From the NCBI RefSeq assembly GCF_001444425.1, contig NZ_CP013189.1:1612001-1676000 (forward strand): a stretch of 64,000 nucleotides of DNA, read 5' to 3'. Position 1 is the stretch's first letter, and every line of letters starts with the position of its first letter. Positions 55,240-63,649 of the stretch are shown piece by piece. This DNA is from Pseudohongiella spirulinae (GTDB taxonomy: Bacteria; Pseudomonadota; Gammaproteobacteria; Pseudomonadales; Pseudohongiellaceae). The translations under genes were made by a program, and so were the position numbers. The notes under the pieces are model-generated. The model was not told where the DNA came from, did no database searches, and saw nothing but the letters and a program-made list of their open reading frames with translations.

Positions 55240-56271
55240 ATGAAGATGCGCTTGGCTCCACTCAAAATTTATACCGGCATTAGCCTGGGTCTGGTCGCTG
55301 CTGTTTTTGCAGCGGGCCTGTGGTTCCTTAACTATCTCGACACACCAATCACCATGGCGCAGACAGAGCAGCAGACTGCAATCATCAATGTTGCACCGGG
55401 CACCGGCGTCAATCGGCTCGCCAACCAGCTGTCGCAGGAACTGGGCCTTAAACAGCCACGCCTTTTTGCAGGCTGGGTCAGATTTCGTGGCGAGGACCGC
55501 TCCATAAAAAGCGGCGAATATGCAGTTGAAACCGGTTCGACGCCGCGGGATCTGCTGGCTCTGCTGCTGTCAGGTCGCAATGTTCAATATCCCGTGACAT
55601 TCATTGAGGGCTGGACAGCAAAGCAGGCTCTGCAAAACCTGTGGGCTGTTGATACTGTTCAGGCAACCTTGCAGGGACTGGACGAAAAAGACATTTTACA
55701 GGCTCTGCAATCGCCCTGGCCGGCTTTGGAAGGCAGTCTTTTTCCGGACACCTATTTTCACACCCGTGGCACCACCGATCTGGAGATACTGCGTCGCGCC
55801 CAACAGCGCATGCTGGACATTATTGACATTGAATGGCCTGTCAGGGCACATGAGACCCCTTACGGAAGTCCCTGGGAGGCCCTGATCATGGCCTCCATCA
55901 TCGAAAGGGAATCAGGACATCAGGCTGAAAAACCAGATATTGCCGGCGTGTTTGTGCGGCGCCTGGCGCTGGGTATGCGACTGCAATCGGACCCGACTGT
56001 CATTTATGGCATGGGTGAGACTTACGAAGGTGTGATACGACGCAGTGACCTGAATACCACAACCCCGTGGAATACTTATCGAATCAATGGCTTGCCGCCA
56101 ACACCTATAGCACTACCCGGACTGGACTCCCTGCAGGCAGCCCTGCATCCCGCACCAGGCAGTGCGCTGTATTTTGTGTCGCGAGGCGATGGCAGCCATC
56201 AATTTTCCGATACACTGGAACAACACAATCAAGCAGTGCAGCGTTATCTGCGCAACAATACAAGCGAGTAG
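55240..56271 (+). CDS. mltG: Endolytic murein transglycosylase MltG
   Basis: A 343-aa inner-membrane enzyme (YceG) that cleaves nascent glycan strands and sets their length. One N-terminal helix (SLGLVAAVFAAGLWFL), a LysM-like domain, and the catalytic domain with the Glu in MASIIERESGH (about 221) and the region LQSDPTVIYGMG are visible. Part of the conserved pabC-mltG-tmk-holB run. Confidence 0.94.
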   Translation: MKMRLAPLKIYTGISLGLVAAVFAAGLWFLNYLDTPITMAQTEQQTAIINVAPGTGVNRLANQLSQELGLKQPRLFAGWVRFRGEDRSIKSGEYAVETGSTPRDLLALLLSGRNVQYPVTFIEGWTAKQALQNLWAVDTVQATLQGLDEKDILQALQSPWPALEGSLFPDTYFHTRGTTDLEILRRAQQRMLDIIDIEWPVRAHETPYGSPWEALIMASIIERESGHQAEKPDIAGVFVRRLALGMRLQSDPTVIYGMGETYEGVIRRSDLNTTTPWNTYRINGLPPTPIALPGLDSLQAALHPAPGSALYFVSRGDGSHQFSDTLEQHNQAVQRYLRNNTSE

Positions 56272-56273
56272 TC

Positions 56274-56930
56274 ATGAGCACAGGGGTAGGAGCACGCGGC
56301 AAGTTTATTACCATCGAAGGGATTGAGGGGGTCGGCAAAACAACCAACCTGCAATGGGTCAGGCAGTGCCTGTCGGAGCAGGGGCTGGAAGTTGTGACAA
56401 CACGTGAACCGGGGGGCACACCGCTCGCTGAACAAATCCGCGAGTTGCTGCTGACTCCGCGCGACGACGTTATGGATGCAACAGCCGAATTGCTGCTGGT
56501 CTTTGCGGCGCGGGCTCAGCACCTGGCGTCGCTGATTAAACCTGGCTTGCAGGCGGGCAAGTGGGTGTTGTGCGATCGTTTTACGGACGCCACATTTGCC
56601 TACCAGGGCGGCGGGCGAGGGCTGGACCAGGATACGATCTGCACACTGGAGTCGCTGGTGCAAGAGGATTTGCGGCCGGATCTGGTGATTCTATTGGATA
56701 TTCAGCCTGAACTCGGCCTGAGCAGGGCCAGACGCCGCAGCAAACCGGATCGATTTGAACAGGAAGCTGTAGCGTTCTTCTCGCGCGTAAGACAGGCCTA
56801 TCTGCGGCGGGCAGCAAGCGATCCGGAACGATACCTGATAATTGATGCCGGCCAGCCACTGGCAGATGTACAGCGTAATATTCACAATGGCCTGCTTGAT
56901 TTCTGTCGTCGATCCGGGGGAGCAATTTAA
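56274..56930 (+). CDS. tmk: Thymidylate kinase
   Basis: A 218-aa kinase that makes dTDP from dTMP. P-loop GIEGVGKTT (16-24), DR(Y/F) motif VLCDRFTDATFAYQGGGR, and the lid RRRSKPDRFEQE are visible. I use ATG 56274, two bases after the mltG stop; longer upstream reading is mltG in another frame. Confidence 0.96.
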   Translation: MSTGVGARGKFITIEGIEGVGKTTNLQWVRQCLSEQGLEVVTTREPGGTPLAEQIRELLLTPRDDVMDATAELLLVFAARAQHLASLIKPGLQAGKWVLCDRFTDATFAYQGGGRGLDQDTICTLESLVQEDLRPDLVILLDIQPELGLSRARRRSKPDRFEQEAVAFFSRVRQAYLRRAASDPERYLIIDAGQPLADVQRNIHNGLLDFCRRSGGAI

Positions 56931-56931
56931 A

Positions 56932-57903
56932 ATGCCTGCTCAGCAACCCTGTGAATGGCAACAACCAAGCTGGCGGCAGCTCATTATGCAGGTTCGCAGT
57001 AACCGCCTGGCACATGCTTATCTGATCACCGGGTTAAAAGGCAGTGGTCGTCACCAGTTCGTGACAGCACTGTGTGCGTATATGCTTTGTGAGCACACCA
57101 CCAGCTCGCGAGATACGGCGTGCGGAGAGTGCCGCCAGTGTTTGCTGAATGCCAGCGATCAGCATCCCGACATCCTTTGGGTAAGCCCGGAAGAAGGCAG
57201 TCAGGCTATCAAGATTGATCAGATCCGCCAGCTGACCGGGCATGTTCAACAGACCAGCAGCCAGACCGGCGCCTACAAAATCGTTGTCATTAATCCTGTT
57301 GCTGCACTGGCTCCCGCAGCAGCCAATGCATTGCTCAAAAGCCTTGAAGAACCCCCGGGCAAGACATTGTTTTTATTAGTATCTGAAAGCGGTGATCATG
57401 TGCTGCCAACGGTACGCAGCCGTTGTCAGCCATTACCATTGCCGCCCCCTGATCTGCAGCAGAGCTTGAACTGGCTGAGTCAGCAGTCCGCATCAGACTC
57501 GCAGCTACTGCGAAGTGCCGCTCAACTGGCGCCCCGGCAACCGTTTTACGCCCTGGATTTACTGGAACAGGGTATACCGCAGTGGCGCGTGCTCTTACAT
57601 GAGCAACTATCCGCATTACATCGGGGCGATATCAGTGTGACCGAGGTGGCACGATTCTGTGAGAAGCAAGACTTCAGACATGCTATACATACTCTGGAGG
57701 ATTTGTGTCTGGAGAGACTTCGGGAACTGAGCCGACAACGCCAGGACCCCGCAATCAAAACTAATATGCAGCAACTGCTGACCTTGCACCGGGAAATCAC
57801 GTCGGTTTATCAGCAGTTCAGTTCCACAGCCAATGTTAATCAGCTGCTTGGTTTTGAATACCTGCTGGGACGCTGGCTGGGATTCAGGTCGGCGTTTTCA
57901 TGA
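56932..57903 (+). CDS. holB: DNA polymerase III delta-prime subunit
   Basis: A 323-aa clamp-loader subunit related to DnaX but without an active ATPase: the P-loop is degraded (GLKGSGRHQF). The zinc Cys set (CGECRQCLL and a preceding Cys) and the SRC motif (TVRSRCQPLPL) are present. GGAG stands nine bases before ATG 56932. It supports the replication role of this end of the operon. Confidence 0.93.
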   Translation: MPAQQPCEWQQPSWRQLIMQVRSNRLAHAYLITGLKGSGRHQFVTALCAYMLCEHTTSSRDTACGECRQCLLNASDQHPDILWVSPEEGSQAIKIDQIRQLTGHVQQTSSQTGAYKIVVINPVAALAPAAANALLKSLEEPPGKTLFLLVSESGDHVLPTVRSRCQPLPLPPPDLQQSLNWLSQQSASDSQLLRSAAQLAPRQPFYALDLLEQGIPQWRVLLHEQLSALHRGDISVTEVARFCEKQDFRHAIHTLEDLCLERLRELSRQRQDPAIKTNMQQLLTLHREITSVYQQFSSTANVNQLLGFEYLLGRWLGFRSAFS

Positions 57904-57934
57904 AATCAGGACCACGGAAGGTGTCTGTAACCCT

Positions 57935-58264
57935 ATGCCAGAGCAGACTATTGTTAAACTTCATTACCGGGACCTAAATACCCTGAGAGCCTGTTATCTG
58001 CCATTTGTGCAACCGGCGGGGCTCTTCATACCGGAATCGGCATTGTCCGGCGTCAACAGCTCTTTTTATCTGCTTCTGCGCCTGCCTGGTGAATCAGCAG
58101 GAGAGCTTTGTCAGGTGCGTGTCGTATGGATCAGTCCCGCGCCGCTCAGTGACATGCTCCCGGCAGGCATCGCAGTACAGTTGCCGCCCGCGGCAAGGGA
58201 ATTGATTGGCAGAATCGAGACGCAAATTGCGGTAGAATCTTCCACAGAGCCCAGTGGAGGATGA
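57935..58264 (+). CDS. pilZ: Type IV pilus PilZ-domain protein
   Basis: A 109-aa PilZ protein in the same place as pilZ after holB in Pseudomonas. The N-terminus lacks the RxxxR motif and the domain lacks DxSxxG, so c-di-GMP binding is not expected. This agrees with the type IV pilus PilZ subgroup, which acts by binding PilB and FimX. LRACYLPFVQPAGLFIPES is the conserved part. Starts at ATG 57935. Confidence 0.88.
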   Translation: MPEQTIVKLHYRDLNTLRACYLPFVQPAGLFIPESALSGVNSSFYLLLRLPGESAGELCQVRVVWISPAPLSDMLPAGIAVQLPPAARELIGRIETQIAVESSTEPSGG

Positions 58265-58269
58265 GGATT

Positions 58270-58755
58270 ATGCGTGCTGTTTCCAGTTTTGTACTCATTG
58301 GCCTGTGTGCCATTCTGATCGCCTGCAGTCCGGCGCAAAGCCGTGATACTGTTGCACTTGATGTTTACAAAAGTCCGACTTGCGGTTGCTGTGCATTATG
58401 GGTTGATCACGCCGAAGACAGAGGTTTCAGCTTTCGTGTTCACCATCTGAACAACGACGAGCTGACGCTGGAAAAACTCCGACGCGGCATCGGTCTGCGT
58501 TACCACTCCTGTCATACCGCTGTAGCTGAAAACGGCGCGGTATTTGAAGGTCACATACCGGCCCACCTGATCAGCCGTTATCTGGATGACACACCAGCCG
58601 ACTCTATCGGCCTGGCTGTACCTGGCATGCCGATTGGCAGTCCCGGCATGGAGGTGGGTGATCGGCTGCAGCCCTACGATGTGCTGTTACTTAAAAAAGA
58701 TGGCACTGCGGAATTGTATGCCCAGGTCACTGACCTGCAGTCCCAATATCAGTAA
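58270..58755 (+). CDS. DUF411 metal-binding lipoprotein
   Basis: A 161-aa protein. The signal peptide has a lipobox (LIAC, Cys about 19), so it is probably a lipoprotein. The DUF411 domain has YKSPTCGCCALWVDHAE, a Cys-x-Cys-Cys metal site, and LRYHSCHTAVAENGAVFEGHIPA. DUF411 proteins are usually near copper or heavy-metal genes. Here a multicopper oxidase lies 3.6 kb downstream. I use ATG 58270 (GGAGG nine bases ahead); ATG 58261 overlaps the pilZ stop. Its last 29 nt overlap the convergent oxidase gene. Confidence 0.85.
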   Translation: MRAVSSFVLIGLCAILIACSPAQSRDTVALDVYKSPTCGCCALWVDHAEDRGFSFRVHHLNNDELTLEKLRRGIGLRYHSCHTAVAENGAVFEGHIPAHLISRYLDDTPADSIGLAVPGMPIGSPGMEVGDRLQPYDVLLLKKDGTAELYAQVTDLQSQYQ

Positions 58756-59932
58756 TCACCTTATTGAGCAGCCGGGAGTCGTGAATTTGCTCTGAAATCC
58801 GGGCTGCAATTGCCAGTGAGGCTGTCAATCCGGGAGATTCGATGCCCAGCAGATGAATCACAGCTGCCGAGGTCTGCCAATGGTAACGAATATCAAAATC
58901 GGTCTCGCCAGAGCCAGTCAAGGCGCGAGCTCTGATGCCCGAGTAGTCGGGCATCAGACGCCCCTCACAAAGGCCGGGATAGTAGCGTCGAATCTGACCG
59001 ACAAAATCGTCCAGACGATTGCTATCAACCCGATAGTCGGGCTGGCGCGGGTCAAAGACGTTTTGGTCGAGAGGCTCTACATCCGGCCCGAAACGGCAGT
59101 GTCCCTGTAAATCGAGCGTGGCGTGAATTCCAAGACCACGCCCTGAAATGTCCGGAACCGGATACACCAGGGTTTGAAAGGGTGAAGGTCCTGTCAGGCT
59201 AAAGTAATTGCCCTTGCTGTAAAGCATCTGTGGTGCCACGGTTGTCAGACCGTTTTCCAGATGGATCGTTTCTGCGACGGCTGCTGCACCAAGACCAGCA
59301 CTGTTAATCAGTACACGACATTGCAAGCCTTCTTCGCTGCGCCCGATACTATCTGTTCCAGACTGAATAGCCAATCTGAACTGCCCACTTTGCCAATCAT
59401 ACCGGGCACCGTTAAAACGTGTTCTGTTAGCGAATATCACACCTCGGTGCTGAGCCAGACCCGCCAGAGTTTCAAGGTAGGCGTGACTGTCAATGATTCC
59501 GGTATCCGGAGACCATATGGCCGCCAACCCCCGTATCTCCGGCTCTCGTCTGCGCAGTTCGGTGGCTGATAAAAGCTGTAGCGTATCAACACCACAGAGA
59601 CTCGCATTTTCCAGTATGGTCTGCAGCTGTGCTTCCTCTCCAGCCTGAGCAACTATCAGTTTGCCTGTTTTTCTTACGCTAATGTCGTAATCATGGCAAA
59701 AGGCATACAGAAGCTCGCGTCCATCAACGCAGCAACGCGCCTTCAGGCTTCCGGGGCGATAATAAAGCCCGGCGTGAATAACCTCGCTGTTGCGGCTGCT
59801 TGTTTCCTGGCCGGGCAGGGAATGCTGCTCAATGACGACGATAACAGAGGCGGGGAAGTCCTCAGACAGACGACTGGCAATAGCCAGACCAAGGGCTCCG
59901 GCGCCTACAATACAGATATCAATTTCTTCCAT
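58727..59932 (-). CDS. FAD-dependent L-2-hydroxyglutarate dehydrogenase-like oxidoreductase
   Basis: A 401-aa member of the DAO superfamily close to LhgO/YgaF and FAD-dependent L-2-hydroxyglutarate or glycerol-3-phosphate dehydrogenases. The FAD motif is GAGALGLAIASRL (10-22). The family signature TSSRNSEVIHAGLYYRPGSLKA is at about residues 43-64 (quoted in part: RNSEVIHAGLYY). The C-terminus DYSGIRARAL and ESPGLTASLAIA are typical. I use ATG 59932; 12 further upstream codons lack family similarity. Substrate inferred from the family only. Confidence 0.8.
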   Translation of the reverse strand: MEEIDICIVGAGALGLAIASRLSEDFPASVIVVIEQHSLPGQETSSRNSEVIHAGLYYRPGSLKARCCVDGRELLYAFCHDYDISVRKTGKLIVAQAGEEAQLQTILENASLCGVDTLQLLSATELRRREPEIRGLAAIWSPDTGIIDSHAYLETLAGLAQHRGVIFANRTRFNGARYDWQSGQFRLAIQSGTDSIGRSEEGLQCRVLINSAGLGAAAVAETIHLENGLTTVAPQMLYSKGNYFSLTGPSPFQTLVYPVPDISGRGLGIHATLDLQGHCRFGPDVEPLDQNVFDPRQPDYRVDSNRLDDFVGQIRRYYPGLCEGRLMPDYSGIRARALTGSGETDFDIRYHWQTSAAVIHLLGIESPGLTASLAIAARISEQIHDSRLLNKVITDIGTAGQ

Positions 59933-60023
59933 AGAAACAATAAGATTTCCGGTCAAGAGCATGTACAATGCGAAGATTCGTGATTATGTCACATCCCAAA
60001 ATTCTGTTAGCTGAAAATTGATT

Positions 60024-61391
60024 ATGTCTGAATTCGAATACGATTTTTTTGTTATTGGTGCCGGTTCTGGCGGCGTACGGACAGCACGCACCGCCGCCGC
60101 CCTCGGAGCGCGAACAGCGGTCGCTGAAGCCCGTTTTCTGGGCGGAACATGCGTCAACGTTGGCTGCATTCCCAAAAAACTTTATACCTACGCAGCGCAT
60201 ATTCAGTCCGATCTCAAGGATGCAGCTTCATTTGGATGGAGTATCGCACAGGGTCAGTTTAACTGGCGGACACTCAAAACCAACAAGGATCAGGAAATAA
60301 AGCGTCTGAATGGTATCTACGAGAATCTGCTGAAAAACGCGGGGGTTGATATTATTGAGGGCAGGGCAAAGCTCGAAGGTGCCAATTCGGTTCGGGTTGG
60401 TGAGCGACTTATCACAGCCCGTCATATTGTTGTTGCTACCGGCGGTACGCCTTTTATGCCATCCATACCTGGCATTGAACTGGCAATGAACTCAGACGAC
60501 TTCTTTGAATTGACTGAGCAGCCCCGACGGGTGGTGATTGTCGGTGGCGGTTTTATCGCCACAGAACTGGCCGGCGTTTTCCGGGGCCTGGGCAGTAGTG
60601 TCACCCTGATACATCGAGGAGATCTGCTACTAAAAGGCTTCGATCAGGATATCCGCCAATTTTATACTGACTGTGCCAGCCATGAGTTCGATCTGCACCT
60701 GCACTGCCAGGTCACTGGCATTAACCGTGATTCAGGGCAACAGGAACTGACATTGGATCTGAATAATGGCAGCCAGCTGACAACCGACGCCGTGCTGTTT
60801 GCTACCGGCCGCCAGCCGAATTCAGACAATCTGGGCCTGGAAGAGGCGGGGGTGCAACTCACCGATAACGGCGCTGTTGTTGTTGATGAGCACTTTCGCA
60901 CCTCAGTCGGTGGTGTATATGCCATCGGAGACGTAATAGATCGTGTCGCCCTGACACCCGTTGCCCTTGCCGAAGGACAGTTGCTGGCCAATCAGCTGTT
61001 TGGTGATTCACAGAATCGTCAGATGCGTTATGATCTGATTCCCTCAGCTGTGTTCGCAACGCCACAGATTGCGACAGTCGGGCTGACTGAAGAGCAGGCG
61101 CTATCGCAGTACGCCTCAGTCAAGGTATTCACCAGCCGGTTTCGCCCGCTGAAATACACGCTGAGCAAACGTGAACATTTCACTTACATGAAGATGCTGG
61201 TCGATGCAAAAACCGACAAGGTACTGGGAGTCCACATGGCAGGTGATGACGCTGCAGAAATAGTTCAAGGCATGGCTGTTGCCTTACAGGCAGGCGCCAC
61301 CAAAGCTGACTTCGATGCCACCATCGGTATTCATCCAACAGCTGCCGAGGAGTTTGTCACTATGCGAACACCCGTTGCAATTAGGGGCTAA
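60024..61391 (+). CDS. gor: Glutathione-disulfide reductase
   Basis: A 455-aa flavoprotein that reduces GSSG with NADPH. FAD motif VIGAGSGGVRTARTAA, redox Cys43/Cys48 (GGTCVNVGCIPKKLY), the NADPH motif VIVGGGFIATELAGV and the C-terminal catalytic His in HPTAAEEFVTM are visible. ATG 60024 is preferred; the upstream TTG 60018 adds two residues. Six bases separate it from the GGDEF gene. Confidence 0.93.
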   Translation: MSEFEYDFFVIGAGSGGVRTARTAAALGARTAVAEARFLGGTCVNVGCIPKKLYTYAAHIQSDLKDAASFGWSIAQGQFNWRTLKTNKDQEIKRLNGIYENLLKNAGVDIIEGRAKLEGANSVRVGERLITARHIVVATGGTPFMPSIPGIELAMNSDDFFELTEQPRRVVIVGGGFIATELAGVFRGLGSSVTLIHRGDLLLKGFDQDIRQFYTDCASHEFDLHLHCQVTGINRDSGQQELTLDLNNGSQLTTDAVLFATGRQPNSDNLGLEEAGVQLTDNGAVVVDEHFRTSVGGVYAIGDVIDRVALTPVALAEGQLLANQLFGDSQNRQMRYDLIPSAVFATPQIATVGLTEEQALSQYASVKVFTSRFRPLKYTLSKREHFTYMKMLVDAKTDKVLGVHMAGDDAAEIVQGMAVALQAGATKADFDATIGIHPTAAEEFVTMRTPVAIRG

Positions 61392-61397
61392 ATCAAC

Positions 61398-62414
61398 ATG
61401 CATAAATACGTGCCGATCAGCGCAGCCAAATCTCACGACCTGGAGTTTTACACTCGGGTACTGATCGCCGTTGCATTATGCGGACTCTGTGTCGGGGCAC
61501 CGTTTGCCATCTACCACCTTGTATGGGGCAATCCTCTCTTCAGTATGTTGCTGACGCCGGTAATTATAATGCAGTCATTGAGCCTGTATTTGCTGCGCAA
61601 AAGAGGGTTTAACCCATGGATAGCGCTGTTTCTGGCTGTCATGCAGATGAGTGTGACCGTCATAATCCACATGCAGATGGGGCTTATAGGCAGCTACTGG
61701 ATATTTGCCAGTGCGGTCGCGAACTACTATATCGTTGACCGCTATCCCGCCTTGATCATTAACGTCATTGCCTGTCTGGCAAGCGCATTACTGGCTTTTG
61801 ACAGCGCCGATATCGCATTCAGATTCAGTGCTGCATTCGGCATGATTAATGTGTTTTTATTTGCATTCTCGGCTCAACTCGAGAAGAAGAATCTGGAGCT
61901 GGATCGCATGTTGACTATCGATCCACTGACCCGCGCCGGCAACCGGACTGCGCTTGAAGAAGCACTGCGTCGGGTAAAGAGTCAGTATACACGTGCTCAC
62001 ATTCCCGCTACCGTGATCATGTTGGATCTGGATAATTTTAAAAAAATCAACGACTCACAAGGGCATACAACCGGTGACCAAATCCTGCGCAACTTGAGTC
62101 TGCTGATTCAGTCGCGACTGCGACCAACCGACCGACTGTTTCGTTTTGGTGGCGAAGAATTCATAGTTATTACCGAAAATACCAGCATGAATCAGGCCGC
62201 CTATCTTGCTGAAGATATCCGCAAGATCATAGAAGCCGACGGTGGATTAACCATTTCTGCCGGATTGGCAGAGCTGCGGGCTGATGAGTCAACTGATGAA
62301 CTCATCAACCGCGCAGATCGTGCACTTTATAAAGCCAAGTCCATGGGCCGTAACTGGGTCTGTTTTGATCCGCTTCAGGATGGCAGGTCTTCAGGAGCCG
62401 CGGTCACCGGATAA
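61398..62414 (+). CDS. Membrane diguanylate cyclase (GGDEF)
   Basis: A 338-aa protein with about six N-terminal helices (residues 18-165) and a C-terminal GGDEF domain. The active site is RFGGEEF (about 248-254), an intact GGEEF. The I-site RxxD (RPTD) lies five residues upstream, so product inhibition is likely. VIMLDLDNFKKINDSQGH is the metal-binding start. It makes c-di-GMP; the membrane region is the probable sensor. Follows gor by six bases and overlaps the convergent oxidase gene by 40 nt. Confidence 0.92.
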   Translation: MHKYVPISAAKSHDLEFYTRVLIAVALCGLCVGAPFAIYHLVWGNPLFSMLLTPVIIMQSLSLYLLRKRGFNPWIALFLAVMQMSVTVIIHMQMGLIGSYWIFASAVANYYIVDRYPALIINVIACLASALLAFDSADIAFRFSAAFGMINVFLFAFSAQLEKKNLELDRMLTIDPLTRAGNRTALEEALRRVKSQYTRAHIPATVIMLDLDNFKKINDSQGHTTGDQILRNLSLLIQSRLRPTDRLFRFGGEEFIVITENTSMNQAAYLAEDIRKIIEADGGLTISAGLAELRADESTDELINRADRALYKAKSMGRNWVCFDPLQDGRSSGAAVTG

Positions 62415-63649
62415 GCCTGAGTACCTTCTGGCGGCTGATACCAACCAGGATCCTGGCCGGGCGCGGCATCCATCCGGTCGCGCACTTTGATCAGGGTAAA
62501 CATGCCGCCCATCTCCATGCCACCGTAGGGACCCTGGCCACCCATCATCGGCAGGGTATTCTCTGGACCATTGATATGCCCCATGTCAATGTGGCTCTGA
62601 TGCTCGCTCATCCCCGTCTCTCCCATGGCCATATAACCGGGCACCAGGGCGCGCATACGCTGTACTATATCGCGCTGATTAACACCAAGAGTGTTGGGAA
62701 GGTCATGCCCCATGGCATTCATCGTGTGGTGTGACATGTGACAATGCAGCGGCCAGTCGCCCGCCACAGCAACAAACTCAAGATCTCGTGTCTGGCCAAC
62801 GCCAACTATCTCTGTCACTTCTTTACGCCACTGCTGCCTGGGCCAGCGGCCGCCGTCGGAACCAGTGACATCAAACTGCACCCCGTGCATATGCATGGGA
62901 TGATTCCACATAGAAAGGTTGCCGATCCTGACACGCACCCTTTCGCCGGTTTGAGCCAGCAGCGGATCTATGGCAGGGAAAACCTTGCTGTTCATCGTCC
63001 ACAGATCAAATTCCGTCATCACTGCGGGGTCTGGACGATAGGTGCCTGGATGAACAGCCCAGTTGTGAAGGAGCAGGGCATAATCCCTGTCGACAGGATT
63101 CTCTTCAGCTTCCCGGGGATGAATGATAAACATACCCATCATGCCCATCGCCATTTGCAGCATTTCATCAGCATGGGGATGGTACATGTGAGTGCCGTGC
63201 TGTTTAAGATCAAACTCATAAACCCAGGTTTCACCTGGCTGAATGGCTCTTTGTGTTAATCCGGCCACACCGTCCATACCAAAAGGCAGAATCAATCCGT
63301 GCCAGTGAATGGTAGTTGGTTCCGGCAGACGATTGGTAACATAGAAGCGGACCCGATCTCCTTCCACTGCCTCGATGGTAGGGCCGGGGGTAGAACCGTT
63401 GTATCCCCATGCTTTTATCTTTGTACCCGGAGCAAACTCATGTTCAACCTCTTCGGCAATCAGGTGAAATTCTTTGACTCCATCGCGTATTCGCCAGGGC
63501 AGGGAGCGCCCATTAGGGGTGATAACTCCCTGCCGGGACGGTATCCCGGAAGCAATACCTGTGGTTTGGGCAATACCGCGATTACTGGTTAAGGCCTGAC
63601 CGACCAGTCCGGCTGCACTGCCAAGCAATAACTGACGACGATTAATCAT
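62375..63649 (-). CDS. Tat-exported multicopper oxidase
   Basis: A 424-aa two- or three-domain cupredoxin oxidase of the CopA/CueO type. The Tat signal is NRRQLLLGSAAGL. The copper ligands are visible: HWHG (IHWHGLILPF), HPHAD (THMYHPHADEM), HPMHMHG and the type 1/3 motif HCHMSHHTMNAM. A Met/His/Gly-rich tail (GMEMGGMFTLI; HIDMGHINGP) suggests extra copper binding. Probably oxidises Cu(I) in the periplasm. Starts 8 nt inside the end of the TolC-like gene upstream, so they form one operon. Confidence 0.9.
   Translation of the reverse strand: MINRRQLLLGSAAGLVGQALTSNRGIAQTTGIASGIPSRQGVITPNGRSLPWRIRDGVKEFHLIAEEVEHEFAPGTKIKAWGYNGSTPGPTIEAVEGDRVRFYVTNRLPEPTTIHWHGLILPFGMDGVAGLTQRAIQPGETWVYEFDLKQHGTHMYHPHADEMLQMAMGMMGMFIIHPREAEENPVDRDYALLLHNWAVHPGTYRPDPAVMTEFDLWTMNSKVFPAIDPLLAQTGERVRVRIGNLSMWNHPMHMHGVQFDVTGSDGGRWPRQQWRKEVTEIVGVGQTRDLEFVAVAGDWPLHCHMSHHTMNAMGHDLPNTLGVNQRDIVQRMRALVPGYMAMGETGMSEHQSHIDMGHINGPENTLPMMGGQGPYGGMEMGGMFTLIKVRDRMDAAPGQDPGWYQPPEGTQAYPVTAAPEDLPS

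Noticed and set aside
58111-58338. 75-aa minus-strand frame across the pilZ and DUF411 junction
   Set aside because: No ribosome site and antisense to two supported genes.
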